Assembly (NCBI GenBank): GCA_947073545.1
Contig: CAMTMP010000015.1
Coordinates: forward strand, 21,779 to 85,778
DNA length: 64,000 nt
Source of the DNA: an uncultured bacterium
Lineage (GTDB): Bacteria > Bacillota > Clostridia > Lachnospirales > Lachnospiraceae
Direction: 5' to 3'
Under the pieces are notes generated by a model, which was given only the letters and a program-made list of their open reading frames with translations, did not search any database and was not told the origin of the DNA. Shown here piece by piece: positions 9,357 through 18,400 of the stretch (its first letter is position 1; each line of letters opens with the position of its first letter). The position numbers and the translations under genes are program-made.

Positions 9357-10541
9357 CTAACTAAAAGTTTGTATTATTTTATTGTAAACAGTTATCATTT
9401 TTTCATAAATCTGTTCCGGACCCAACCGTTCAATAGAAACGGCCGCCCGCTCTTCCATCTTCACCTTTTGCTCCTGCGTCATCTCCATAAGATATGCTAC
9501 TGCCTTGAGCAAAGCCTTCGGTGAATCCCGTTTTACCAAAAGTCCATTATCCTTATTCGTGATCAATTGTTCAAAACTGGCCCCATAGGTAGCAATTACA
9601 ATTTTTTTCATGGACATTGCTTCTATGCAGGAATTGGATAAATTTTCAGTTCTTGACAACAATACACAGGCATATGCATTGGCAATCACAGGAAAAAGCT
9701 GTTCCTGTTTCAAACTGCCCAAATAGAGAATCTTTCCATCATATTTCTTGGTTAATCTGTTTAAAATTCCACGCGCTTGTAGGCAGCTCCCGTTTGCACT
9801 GGTTATTCCGGCATCAATACCTGCATATACCAAATACAAATCCGGATATCGTGCCATCAATTCATCAGTCGCTTCAATTCCTATATGAGTGCCTTTCAGC
9901 GTGGAAAGTGCACTGTTAAATAATAAATACTTTTTTCCTGCCAGTTTTTCCCGATAAACAGACTCGTCAAAATCCACGGTTCTGTCCCGATACGGAGATT
10001 CCAAAACCGCTACCAGGCATCGTGCTCTTTTAGACACAATTTCCGCACAATATCTGCTTGGCGCGAAAGCATAATCCGCATGTCTGACGGCATACAATTC
10101 CATCCTGTCAAATAAAGTTTTTTCCTGCATCGCTTTATCCAAATCGAATTTATATTGTTCCGCATGCCTGAGCACTGCGTTATCAGATGAAATCCGCACA
10201 ATATAGGGTAATTTATAGCTTCTGAATAGCCCTATAGCATGCAGGCTCGCAGTCTGCACAATATCTACTTTATTCTGTCGGATTACCTCGTCCAGTGCCC
10301 TTTTTAGTCTCCAACTATTACGCACCGTCCGAAACCATATATTCTGCTGCCGGTCTTCCTGCACTCTGATTACATGAATCTGATCATAATAATCAAACTC
10401 CCCATTTTCATGAGACAGGGTAATCACCGTAACCTGATGGCCATGCTGCCTCATAATCCTGGCCATATTGTCCACATAAGTGCTAAGTCCACCAGATATC
10501 TTCTCTGTGACAAACTCAACCGTCATATATACGATATGCAT
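9357..10541 (-). CDS. Family 4 (GT-B) glycosyltransferase
   Basis: A 394-residue GT-B enzyme without the extra module. The N-terminus MHIVYMTVEFVTEKISGGLSTYVD matches the GT4 acceptor domain. The C-terminal half has KKYLLFNSALSTLKGTH followed by the donor-site region LLSRTENLSNSCIEAMSMKK and the GLLVKRDSP turn. Such enzymes transfer a sugar from a nucleotide donor with retention of configuration, in the cytoplasm or on the inner membrane face. Its place right after asnB in the operon ties it to the same glycan. The start ATG has AGAGAGG about 10 bases upstream. Confidence 0.87.
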   Translation of the reverse strand: MHIVYMTVEFVTEKISGGLSTYVDNMARIMRQHGHQVTVITLSHENGEFDYYDQIHVIRVQEDRQQNIWFRTVRNSWRLKRALDEVIRQNKVDIVQTASLHAIGLFRSYKLPYIVRISSDNAVLRHAEQYKFDLDKAMQEKTLFDRMELYAVRHADYAFAPSRYCAEIVSKRARCLVAVLESPYRDRTVDFDESVYREKLAGKKYLLFNSALSTLKGTHIGIEATDELMARYPDLYLVYAGIDAGITSANGSCLQARGILNRLTKKYDGKILYLGSLKQEQLFPVIANAYACVLLSRTENLSNSCIEAMSMKKIVIATYGASFEQLITNKDNGLLVKRDSPKALLKAVAYLMEMTQEQKVKMEERAAVSIERLGPEQIYEKMITVYNKIIQTFS

Positions 10542-10556
10542 TGTACGCTTTCCTCT

Positions 10557-12257
10557 CTAAACCTTCCATAGTTTCCCCAGAAGCTCCTCCTGCGCAGACA
10601 TTCTTCTTCTGAAATAATTTGTCGGCATTGCAAAACCTTGTTTTGTGCGATATAGTATTTCCTTATCAATATCCGGTTCATACGCCTTTTTTAGTAGTCC
10701 CTTTGCCTCTCCGGCAGGACATCTATCCTCCTGAGATAGGGAAAACGCAAATTCCACTATCCTTCGATCCAGAAATGGGACTCTGGATTCCAATGACACA
10801 GCCATGCTGACTCGATCGACCTTTGTCAAAATATCACCCGGAAGATATGTCTTCAAATCCAAATACTGCATTCTGGTGACTGCTGGTAATTCTTTTTTGT
10901 AATATCTTCTAAAATGCCACAGTTTATCATAATCTTTAGGAATCCCTAATCGTTCTCTCAACATACGGTCACTTTCAGACAGCGCTGGTGCCATATAACT
11001 GTTATACAGATTTAAGCCATCGAGAAATTTCCAATCATATTTTCTATCTTTTCTCAACCTGCAATACAATTTTGAAATGAGCACATTATCATAACCGTTT
11101 TTTTGCTCCTTTTCTTCCAAAATACTATATCTGGCATATCCCCCAAATACCTCATCACTGCCATCCCCTGTCAGTACGACTACCACTTTTTCCCGTGCTT
11201 TTTTAGAAACCAAATAAGTCGGGAAAGCAGAGGTATCTGCAAACGGTTCATCATACCATTCTTTTAGGCTATCAAAATTTACATGAAAAATATCCCTGTC
11301 AAATATTTTTTCATTCCGCCTTATCTGATACCGGTCAGCCAGCCTTCTCGCAAAATCCAGTTCATTATAAGGAGCCTCATTAAATCCAACAGAAAAACTT
11401 TCAATCTGCGGGTTAATTTTATTGCTCTCATAAGTAATAATGCTGGAATCAACACCGCCGCTTAAAAATACTCCTACAGGAACATCTGCTGCCATCTGCT
11501 CTTTGACAGACTGCTTGATCAATTCTCTTGCTTCACAAATTAAATCTTCCTGCTTTCTCTGTGCCCCTCTAGTTCCATTTATCTCCAATTTCCAGTAAGC
11601 GCCATTTTTAACAACTTTTTGGGAATAAACGTCAAACACTAACCGATGTGCTGGTAACAATTTGTATGTATTCTTATACATAGTCTTTGGTTCTGGAATG
11701 TAAATATAGTTCAGATAATCATAAATCGCCGTATTATCAATCTGCAGGGAAATATCACTGCACATACTGACAATACCTTTCAATTCAGAAGAAAATCCAA
11801 AATCTTTGCCATCATAGTAATAATAAAGGGGCTTAATTCCCAGCCGGTCCCTATACAGCCTTACCGTTCCACTCCGGCCTTCTCTTTTATCATAAATAGC
11901 GATTGCAAACATACCATCAATTTTTGTTACAAATCTTTCCCCATACTCCAGATAAGCATTTAATATTACTTCCGTATCTGAAGTAGAGGAAAACTCGTAT
12001 CCCTTCTTTTCCAGTTGCCGACGTAATTTCTGATACCCATAAATCTCCCCATTAAATACAATACCCACCTGATTGTCTTTGCTAAACATAGGCTGCATTG
12101 CATTTTCTGATAAATCAATGACCGCCAGCCTAGTAAATGCCAGACAGAAATCCTCCAATTTCACCACTTTAGTCCCATCTGGACCTCTGTGTTTCATAGA
12201 CTCAATTCCTTTTATATAATTCCATCTTTGATTATTTCCGCCTATAATACCGCACAT
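10557..12257 (-). CDS. asnB: Asparagine synthase (glutamine-hydrolysing) family amidotransferase
   Basis: A 566-residue protein of full family length. The N-terminal class II glutamine amidotransferase domain starts MCGIIGG, so Cys2 becomes the nucleophile after Met removal; the later RLAVIDLSENAMQP and FNGEIYGY segments are typical of it. The C-terminal ATP-pyrophosphatase domain has SGGVDSS and LTGDGSDEVFGGYAR. The family normally makes asparagine, but copies inside glycan loci often amidate sugar carboxylates or other intermediates (the WbpS-type role). Position inside the glycan operon, between a methyltransferase and a glycosyltransferase, favours that second role here. This is inference; the sequence alone does not separate them. 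Confidence 0.88.
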   Translation of the reverse strand: MCGIIGGNNQRWNYIKGIESMKHRGPDGTKVVKLEDFCLAFTRLAVIDLSENAMQPMFSKDNQVGIVFNGEIYGYQKLRRQLEKKGYEFSSTSDTEVILNAYLEYGERFVTKIDGMFAIAIYDKREGRSGTVRLYRDRLGIKPLYYYYDGKDFGFSSELKGIVSMCSDISLQIDNTAIYDYLNYIYIPEPKTMYKNTYKLLPAHRLVFDVYSQKVVKNGAYWKLEINGTRGAQRKQEDLICEARELIKQSVKEQMAADVPVGVFLSGGVDSSIITYESNKINPQIESFSVGFNEAPYNELDFARRLADRYQIRRNEKIFDRDIFHVNFDSLKEWYDEPFADTSAFPTYLVSKKAREKVVVVLTGDGSDEVFGGYARYSILEEKEQKNGYDNVLISKLYCRLRKDRKYDWKFLDGLNLYNSYMAPALSESDRMLRERLGIPKDYDKLWHFRRYYKKELPAVTRMQYLDLKTYLPGDILTKVDRVSMAVSLESRVPFLDRRIVEFAFSLSQEDRCPAGEAKGLLKKAYEPDIDKEILYRTKQGFAMPTNYFRRRMSAQEELLGKLWKV

Positions 12258-12268
12258 CTGCCATTCTC

Positions 12269-13102
12269 CTACTTAGCTCTCTTTACAAATAGATACTGAT
12301 TGCAACCCCCATACTTTCTTCCTGGAGCCATTAATTTCTTCAATTCCAATCCCCTGTTCAAGTAAAAAGTAATAATCTTCTCAGGGGCAACATATTCAAA
12401 TGGATATCCGCCAACCCAGTCAATTAAATCCGTATACTCATTCATGCCCCGCTCAGTCTTCAGGTTCTTCGATTCACTGCTCTTTAAAATCATACCAGTA
12501 CGTTTATATCCGTACAAATATAGGCTGGAGAAAACCAGTAGAATCCGTTTCTTCCTCTCAGAAACTTGATTATATACCTTTTTCACCTTTTTCCAAATCT
12601 TGCTTTCTATCCCCTGATCATTGTAAATACTAATAAAAAGAATTCCGTTCTCTTTAACACATTTTCCCGCCTGCTCTAATGCAAGCATCATATTTCCTGT
12701 ATGATGAAGCACACCCCAAGAATAAACAATATCATAGGAATTGTAGAAGTTCTTCATATATGCCCTGTCAAGGACATTTCCCCTTTCAATCGTCCAAGTC
12801 CATGAATGGGGCATGGTTTCCCTCATACTGATTCTCTTTGTGCACTCCACACTCTGTTCATCATAATCAATAGAATATACCTTCTCGGCGCCCATCTCTC
12901 GCGCTGCAAGGCTGAAAAGGCCGCTCCCTGATCCAATATCAAGAAATGTCTTTCCCTGTAAATCATCTAAGCCAAGCCAGTCCTGCAAGGATTTTTGGGC
13001 AAGCACTATCTCTTTTTCCTTAACCCCACCCCCTTCAAACTCAAGCCAATTTTCCCCAAATCCAAATCTAATTTCTGAATTGCAGTTCTCCTTTTTATCC
13101 AT
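12269..13102 (-). CDS. Class I SAM-dependent methyltransferase
   Basis: A 277-residue protein with the Rossmann methyltransferase fold. Motif I is FLDIGSGSGLFSLAA, the acidic end of strand 2 is YSIDYDEQSVE, and the post-II region is IVYSWGVLHHTGNM. It resembles glycan-locus methyltransferases that act on sugar or small-molecule intermediates. Its start overlaps the end of the propeller-like gene by 8 bases, implying translational coupling. Substrate unknown. Confidence 0.8.
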   Translation of the reverse strand: MDKKENCNSEIRFGFGENWLEFEGGGVKEKEIVLAQKSLQDWLGLDDLQGKTFLDIGSGSGLFSLAAREMGAEKVYSIDYDEQSVECTKRISMRETMPHSWTWTIERGNVLDRAYMKNFYNSYDIVYSWGVLHHTGNMMLALEQAGKCVKENGILFISIYNDQGIESKIWKKVKKVYNQVSERKKRILLVFSSLYLYGYKRTGMILKSSESKNLKTERGMNEYTDLIDWVGGYPFEYVAPEKIITFYLNRGLELKKLMAPGRKYGGCNQYLFVKRAK

Positions 13103-14306
13103 TGTTTAGCTCCCTCCATATCCGTTGTCCGATACTTTCTCCTGATTCCTCTTTGGAAATATGTTTGTTCTGTCCATATTTCAGGCAATCATACAGCGAA
13201 AAATAGTCACCCGTTTCACTATGCGGATATTCTTTATGTAATTTGTCAATAATCAATTTCTCATAGTTTATAATCCGCTCTTTATCAATTAACAGTTCTT
13301 CCCCCTGCACTTCTCCCGACTGCGGATCATACATCAAAAGCATATTGCCGCTGCTGGGAAGAAACCATATTTTCCCATTTATCATTTCTACTGACCAAAA
13401 ATTACTGGTAAGCATTGAGGTCTTTTTATAGTCATAAAAAAGAAAATCTTCCGGAAGCGCAAAGGCTTTTTCGATTCTTTTTTCCGCTCTGTTTAATTTC
13501 ATTATGGCTTCAATACCCCATCCCAAAACAAATACATCATCGCCATAACACACACATCTGGCATATGGTGGCATTTGATATTCCTGTCCCTTATTCACAA
13601 GCTCCTCATCTACAATACGATATACTGATATTTCATTCTCTTCCATTGACCACTCGTAGATTTCTGTGGAGCCTACAACATAGAGCCATATTTTTTTCCC
13701 ATTGTCCCCTATTACAACTCCATTTGAAACAGGTGTTTTCCACTCTATAAAGTTACCTTGTTCAACATCAATTTGCAACAAAAGCTTCAAATCACTCGTC
13801 TGCACAAAAGAAAAATTATGATATGTCTGTTCCAGCTTCCAAACAAGATTGGGGTAGTTTTTTATTTTTTCACTTATATTATCATCTTTCTGTATCTGAT
13901 GGCTCTCCAAATCCAATACATATACTCCGAGAGCCGTATCTGCCTGGAAAATCCACACTTTTTTATCCAACACTATGATTTTAGCCACACTGAAGTTAAT
14001 ATCCCTTTTATCCGCATACTCCTGATTAAAAGATATTTTTTCCGCCTTATTTAATTGTGTATTATAAATCCCTATAAAGTTATCGTACCCTGGGAAAAAA
14101 AACAGTTCTTTGTTGTTCTTAACCACAAAATCACCAAACAATATCCTCTGTTGTGTCTGACACTCCAAAAAGGCATCCAAATGCTGAATGGAACGGGTCT
14201 GCAGATCCAATCGAAAAAGAGAGTTAAAATCAATATTAAAAAAATAAACCCCACCATCGATTTCATAAACATTTTTTGCACTCAAATGCATTTGTCCGCC
14301 ATCCAT
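13095..14306 (-). CDS. Beta-propeller-like protein of unknown function
   Basis: A 403-residue protein I do not recognise as a named family. It consists of repeated strand-rich units of about 45-50 residues, each pairing a strand such as VYFFNIDFNSLFRLDL, VWIFQADTALGVYVLDL or IWFLPSSGNMLLMYD with a turn and a phrase of the type xIYxxxxxxxxI. This is the pattern of kelch- or PQQ-like propellers. There is no signal peptide, so it is probably cytoplasmic, and it could be a binding scaffold for glycan enzymes or for the glycosylated protein. The ATG is preceded by GGGGAG with a 7-base spacer. It lies between an RmlD-like reductase and a methyltransferase in the same operon. Confidence 0.55.
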   Translation of the reverse strand: MDGGQMHLSAKNVYEIDGGVYFFNIDFNSLFRLDLQTRSIQHLDAFLECQTQQRILFGDFVVKNNKELFFFPGYDNFIGIYNTQLNKAEKISFNQEYADKRDINFSVAKIIVLDKKVWIFQADTALGVYVLDLESHQIQKDDNISEKIKNYPNLVWKLEQTYHNFSFVQTSDLKLLLQIDVEQGNFIEWKTPVSNGVVIGDNGKKIWLYVVGSTEIYEWSMEENEISVYRIVDEELVNKGQEYQMPPYARCVCYGDDVFVLGWGIEAIMKLNRAEKRIEKAFALPEDFLFYDYKKTSMLTSNFWSVEMINGKIWFLPSSGNMLLMYDPQSGEVQGEELLIDKERIINYEKLIIDKLHKEYPHSETGDYFSLYDCLKYGQNKHISKEESGESIGQRIWRELNNG

Positions 14307-14351
14307 GCCATATCTCCCCCCATAACCGCCTATGTAAATACTATAAAAGAT

Positions 14352-15227
14352 TTATCCATTATTTTGTATATATGATTGTATTGCCGCATCCATGGGCGTA
14401 AATTTGTATCCTGTTTTTTCTCTGAATTTACGGTTATCCAGGCTTACATCCATAGGTCTTTTCTCTTGAAAGCCAAATGCTGCTGCTTCGCACTCTTCAA
14501 TCCTATATTCGCCCGCACCCGATAATTCAAAAAACTTTTCCGCCAATTCTTTTCTACTGTATGAAACATCCCCGGATATATTAAACAATCCACACAATCC
14601 CATATTAGCTACCAAACGACTGGCCTGATAAATATCCTCTATGCAGACAAAAGACATTCTATTGCCTTTTATACATTTGGCGGCTTCATGCTTCTTTTGT
14701 AATTGCTCCCATTGCCAAAACACATTCTGATCAACTCTTTCAGTATGCACCACTTTAGAGATTCTAAAGATACACACTGTCGTCTCAAATTCCAATATGT
14801 ATTTCTCCATTTCAGCTTTCATACAACCATATTGATTAATAGGATTCGTAGCGTCCTGTTCTGTATAGTACCCCCTTGCCCCGTCAAAGACATACTCCGA
14901 AGAAAAATAAATTACCTTTATATTTTGCCTCGTAAAATATTGTATCAACTCTTTTGTTTTAACTATATTAATCTGATATGCGGCTTCTCGTTCCTGCAGG
15001 CATTGGTCAATCTGTGCCATAGCAATGCAGATTATTGCAAGCACAGGTTTGTCTAATCTCCCTTGCAAAACACTGTCTATATCGTCGTGTAATATGTCGA
15101 AGTAAATCAGTTCATCGTTCCTATTCCTTTTATGCCCTGTCCCTATTACATCCAAACCGTCCTCTTTCATCCGTTTATACAGATAACTCCCTATGCTGCC
15201 ATTGGCCCCTATTATCAAATACTGCAT
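14352..15227 (-). CDS. RmlD-like NAD(P)-dependent sugar reductase (extended SDR)
   Basis: A 291-residue protein. The N-terminus MQYLIIGANGSIGSYLYKRM contains the GxxGxxG dinucleotide-binding loop. The catalytic region has YFSSEYVFDGARGYYTEQD and YGCMKAE (YxxxK), and the overall pattern is that of RmlD/dTDP-4-dehydrorhamnose reductase. The start is set at 15227 because AGGAGG lies 5 bases upstream; an in-frame ATG at 15257 inside the preceding gene has no such site. In a heptose pathway it might reduce a keto intermediate of the nucleotide sugar, or act as an epimerase partner; that is inference. It overlaps the neighbouring FkbM gene end. Confidence 0.8.
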   Translation of the reverse strand: MQYLIIGANGSIGSYLYKRMKEDGLDVIGTGHKRNRNDELIYFDILHDDIDSVLQGRLDKPVLAIICIAMAQIDQCLQEREAAYQINIVKTKELIQYFTRQNIKVIYFSSEYVFDGARGYYTEQDATNPINQYGCMKAEMEKYILEFETTVCIFRISKVVHTERVDQNVFWQWEQLQKKHEAAKCIKGNRMSFVCIEDIYQASRLVANMGLCGLFNISGDVSYSRKELAEKFFELSGAGEYRIEECEAAAFGFQEKRPMDVSLDNRKFREKTGYKFTPMDAAIQSYIQNNG

Positions 15228-15228
15228 A

Positions 15229-16323
15229 TCAACCTCCTGCTTTGTCATATACTGCATAACAGACTGTCTCGTCCAATCTATCCGTATAATTTCTAATATA
15301 TAACTTATATTCTGGACACAATTTATGGATTAATAATGGTATTTCCCATAAATCTTCCAGCTTATGATAAATACAGATTGCTAATTTGGGTTTATACTTC
15401 TGTATCATTCCCTGCCCCCCAATCAGCGCCGCCTGTTCGCTTCCCTCAATATCCATTTTAATAAATGTCACTTCGTCATTTAGCGCAATCACTGAATCCA
15501 GCTTCCTTACCTCTATTTCACAATTGCCATCTTCCGCGATCTCAGACGTTGTACCTTTTCCTTCCCTAAAACGTAATACTTCATCACTGCTCCAATTTCC
15601 ATACGGGCAGATTCTTATCCTATCATCATCTGCGTACTTGCTTTCCATGATCCTGCAATTATTTATTTCCGGTTCAAAAGCATATATTTTTTTAAAAGCA
15701 TCCTGGGTATGATCTTTAAAGACCTCAATTGTATCTCCTGTATATGCCCCGCAGTCCACAAATATTTCCTCTGCCGACAATGCAAATGACTCTATACAAT
15801 CATTTGCTCCTTTCACAGGAAAATACTGACAGTTTCCCTGTGTTCTTGACAGTATTTCTACATTTCCTGTTTCATATATCTCAAAAATTGATTTGTAAAT
15901 ATATTTTGATAAATCATCCTGAAGCATATCATATACCTGATGTATATTCTCTCTGTTTTGGGCAAAAATTCCAGAATCAACATCATCAATCAATAGTTCA
16001 GCAAAGAAATAGATGTTTTGAACTGGTATCCCGCTCTCCATCAGCCTTCGTGACATGTTATTAATGGCATAAGTCGTTATGATAAATGCACATTCCCTTT
16101 TATCTTCATCTGTAATCTGGCTGACTGAATATACCGGTTTACCACAATACGTCGATGTATTTCCGCCATCATCAATAAAGCCGAGCACCTGATCGGTAAG
16201 ACTAAATAATTCCAGATTGCTGATCGCTGCCTTTCCTCTCCTGCCAGCTCCATATAAAAAAATATTTCTTTCCTTAACGGATATCAACAAACTGTATAAT
16301 CGTTCAAATCTTTCTTTCTTCAT
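15229..16323 (-). CDS. FkbM-family methyltransferase with N-terminal YGAGxxG module
   Basis: A 364-residue protein in two parts. Residues about 18-105 are the recurrent module: NIFLYGAGRRGKAAISNLEL, an acidic turn GFIDDGG, then CAFIITTYAINN. Residues about 185-360 are an FkbM methyltransferase: FVDCGAYTGDT (motif I, about 189-198), YAFEPE, and the FkbM signature FIKMDIEGSEQAAL. FkbM enzymes O-methylate sugars or polyketides using SAM. The same N-terminal module is known in other FkbM proteins, so its presence on glycosyltransferases here hints at a general sugar-nucleotide-linked role. Cytoplasmic. Confidence 0.87.
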   Translation of the reverse strand: MKKERFERLYSLLISVKERNIFLYGAGRRGKAAISNLELFSLTDQVLGFIDDGGNTSTYCGKPVYSVSQITDEDKRECAFIITTYAINNMSRRLMESGIPVQNIYFFAELLIDDVDSGIFAQNRENIHQVYDMLQDDLSKYIYKSIFEIYETGNVEILSRTQGNCQYFPVKGANDCIESFALSAEEIFVDCGAYTGDTIEVFKDHTQDAFKKIYAFEPEINNCRIMESKYADDDRIRICPYGNWSSDEVLRFREGKGTTSEIAEDGNCEIEVRKLDSVIALNDEVTFIKMDIEGSEQAALIGGQGMIQKYKPKLAICIYHKLEDLWEIPLLIHKLCPEYKLYIRNYTDRLDETVCYAVYDKAGG

Positions 16324-16340
16324 TTATTCACTCCTAAACT

Positions 16341-18392
16341 TTATGATATGCTACACCAAATGTTATCAGCATCAATACCATGATGCCGTAATTCCACATA
16401 GATTTCTTTACCATAAATATCAGACGTTACCAGAATATTGTAGTCCCGGTAGTTCTCATACAGCTCCTCTGGTGAAATCACTTTCTTACCTGCGAATATA
16501 TATTCCTGTTCCTGCGCCTTTTTATCACAAAAAACTATTTTCCCACACATCTGGGAATCCATCTTTTCCATCATTCTTACTGTTCTGTTCCCAGTACCAT
16601 ACACTATGACCTTGTCACATTTTCTAATATATCTTCTCATTGCATCCATATCATTATTAAGACACTGTTTCTCTCTTTTAGTACAGCCACTCCGGATATA
16701 TCGCAATGTGGTGTCTGGAACGATTCTGGCAATCTGCTCCCATTCCTCTTTTTCCATCAGTCTTCTAACCATAGATGCACTTATAATCTGATTTTCCCCC
16801 CCCTCCATATTTTTTGTTTCCCTTCTCGGAATTTCAATCAATTCTATACCATATTCAGGCAATAATGATTGCATTTGCTCATTGTACTGCCTTGTAATTT
16901 TGTCAAACGGCTCTTCTCCTACAAATCTTCTCGTAATTCCTAGTCGAGGCGCTATATACTGTGCAAAAATCCATATATCCATGGTCGCATCGATGATTGC
17001 ATCCGATTCATTTTCTTTCTCAAAATAACTTTTAAAAGTGCCCTGTGATATCATAAATTTTCCACTCGGTGCCACAACTATATTCTTTATATCCTTAAGC
17101 CCTTCCTGCACCATCGTCATTCTGTCTCTAAATGTAAAATAAGAGCGGTCTTCTTCAACCACAAAAATATATAAAAAATCCACAGCTGCACTGGCTGTCT
17201 CCACCAAATATCTATGCCCCAGCGTAAACGGATTTGCATTCATGACAATTGCACCTATCTGCGGCTCTTTATCTTTGTCCATCTTCACTGGAATACTTTC
17301 CAGGTATTCTGCAATTCCTTGTTCTTCATCATACTGTAAAACCCGTTGTTTTCCATGTAAAAGTACTCTGTCTCTTTTATCTCTGGCTCTGCCTTCCCCA
17401 AGTATAATTTTATTAAACAAGGTCTCGGCAATTAATTCATTTCCCTTCTTTGTAGTATGTATGGGAATATCTGTATATAACCATAACTCCCCCTGATAAT
17501 CGTCATATACCTGTTTCAAATCCAGTTCATACTGTATAAATAAATCATCCAGAAAAATCACCAAATCATCTTCAAAAATATCATAATTCAGAACTTTATA
17601 TAAACTGTCGTCCATGGTTCTTGTTTGCAATATTTTAACAATTTCATATTCGTATCCCCGATTTGAAAGCATATTTGACAAAATAAAAGCAAGTTCTTCA
17701 TCCTCAAAGTGAATCCAGCCGACAACCAAACATGGGCCTACTAAATATATTTTTCTCTTTCCGCGTCCTATCCTTTCCCGCGTCTCCTTCTTGGAAAGGT
17801 TCTTCAACACCTCCGCAGTACTTTTATCAGTGATTTTGGTTATATTTTTTTCAAGTAAATCTCTTCCGTCCTCCATTGCAAGCCATGTATCACTTAACAC
17901 ATATTGAAATTTCTCATGTTGATTAATTTCATGTAACAATGGAATTTTAATCCGAAATACGTTAATTCCTTTCTTCCGTAAGAGCTCATATAATTCTGTA
18001 TATTTCGTATTAAGAATGTCCTTTTCTATTAAAGGATTCTTTTCATAGAACAAATGGCTTTCCTTGTTCCTGACTGGCTTTTCTGCCAGAACATAATGGT
18101 AAACATACTTGCTTTTCCGGAAGATTCGTTCTGCTTCCTGCTGCGAAAAGCAAGTAAATTCAGCTGTATAAATATTGGCACATCGTATAAAAAACTCAAG
18201 TTCCTCTTCCACTCGGAACATCGCTATATCACGATAAAAAATACACGTTAAAAATTCTTCTCCCTGGTATACCATGTAGACAAATTCTGTCTTATCCACT
18301 GCATTATACTGACTAAAAAATCTCACTAATCCTTTTAGCGATAAGTCAGAAACATCAATATGTATTGTCTTTTTCTCTACAGCCTTTACCAT
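16341..18392 (-). CDS. SGNH-like / citrate-lyase-ligase-like nucleotidyltransferase fusion with C-terminal YGAGxxG module
   Basis: A 683-residue multidomain protein paralogous to the one at 1043-3112. The N-terminal ~100 residues are unassigned. Residues about 213-330 form an SGNH-like segment with VGPC (218-221) and DIPIHTTKKGNELIAE, where Asp308 and His312 sit in the position of the SGNH Asp/His block but one residue further apart than the classical DxxH. Residues about 378-568 are the CitC-type nucleotidyltransferase: NPFTLGHRY (387-395) and ISASMVRR (537-544). The end carries the module starting VIVYGTGN (595-602). The likely chemistry is ATP- or CTP-dependent activation of an acid or phosphate group, with the SGNH-like part moving an acyl group. 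Both are inferred. Confidence 0.75.
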   Translation of the reverse strand: MVKAVEKKTIHIDVSDLSLKGLVRFFSQYNAVDKTEFVYMVYQGEEFLTCIFYRDIAMFRVEEELEFFIRCANIYTAEFTCFSQQEAERIFRKSKYVYHYVLAEKPVRNKESHLFYEKNPLIEKDILNTKYTELYELLRKKGINVFRIKIPLLHEINQHEKFQYVLSDTWLAMEDGRDLLEKNITKITDKSTAEVLKNLSKKETRERIGRGKRKIYLVGPCLVVGWIHFEDEELAFILSNMLSNRGYEYEIVKILQTRTMDDSLYKVLNYDIFEDDLVIFLDDLFIQYELDLKQVYDDYQGELWLYTDIPIHTTKKGNELIAETLFNKIILGEGRARDKRDRVLLHGKQRVLQYDEEQGIAEYLESIPVKMDKDKEPQIGAIVMNANPFTLGHRYLVETASAAVDFLYIFVVEEDRSYFTFRDRMTMVQEGLKDIKNIVVAPSGKFMISQGTFKSYFEKENESDAIIDATMDIWIFAQYIAPRLGITRRFVGEEPFDKITRQYNEQMQSLLPEYGIELIEIPRRETKNMEGGENQIISASMVRRLMEKEEWEQIARIVPDTTLRYIRSGCTKREKQCLNNDMDAMRRYIRKCDKVIVYGTGNRTVRMMEKMDSQMCGKIVFCDKKAQEQEYIFAGKKVISPEELYENYRDYNILVTSDIYGKEIYVELRHHGIDADNIWCSIS

Positions 18393-18400
18393 TTCTCCTT

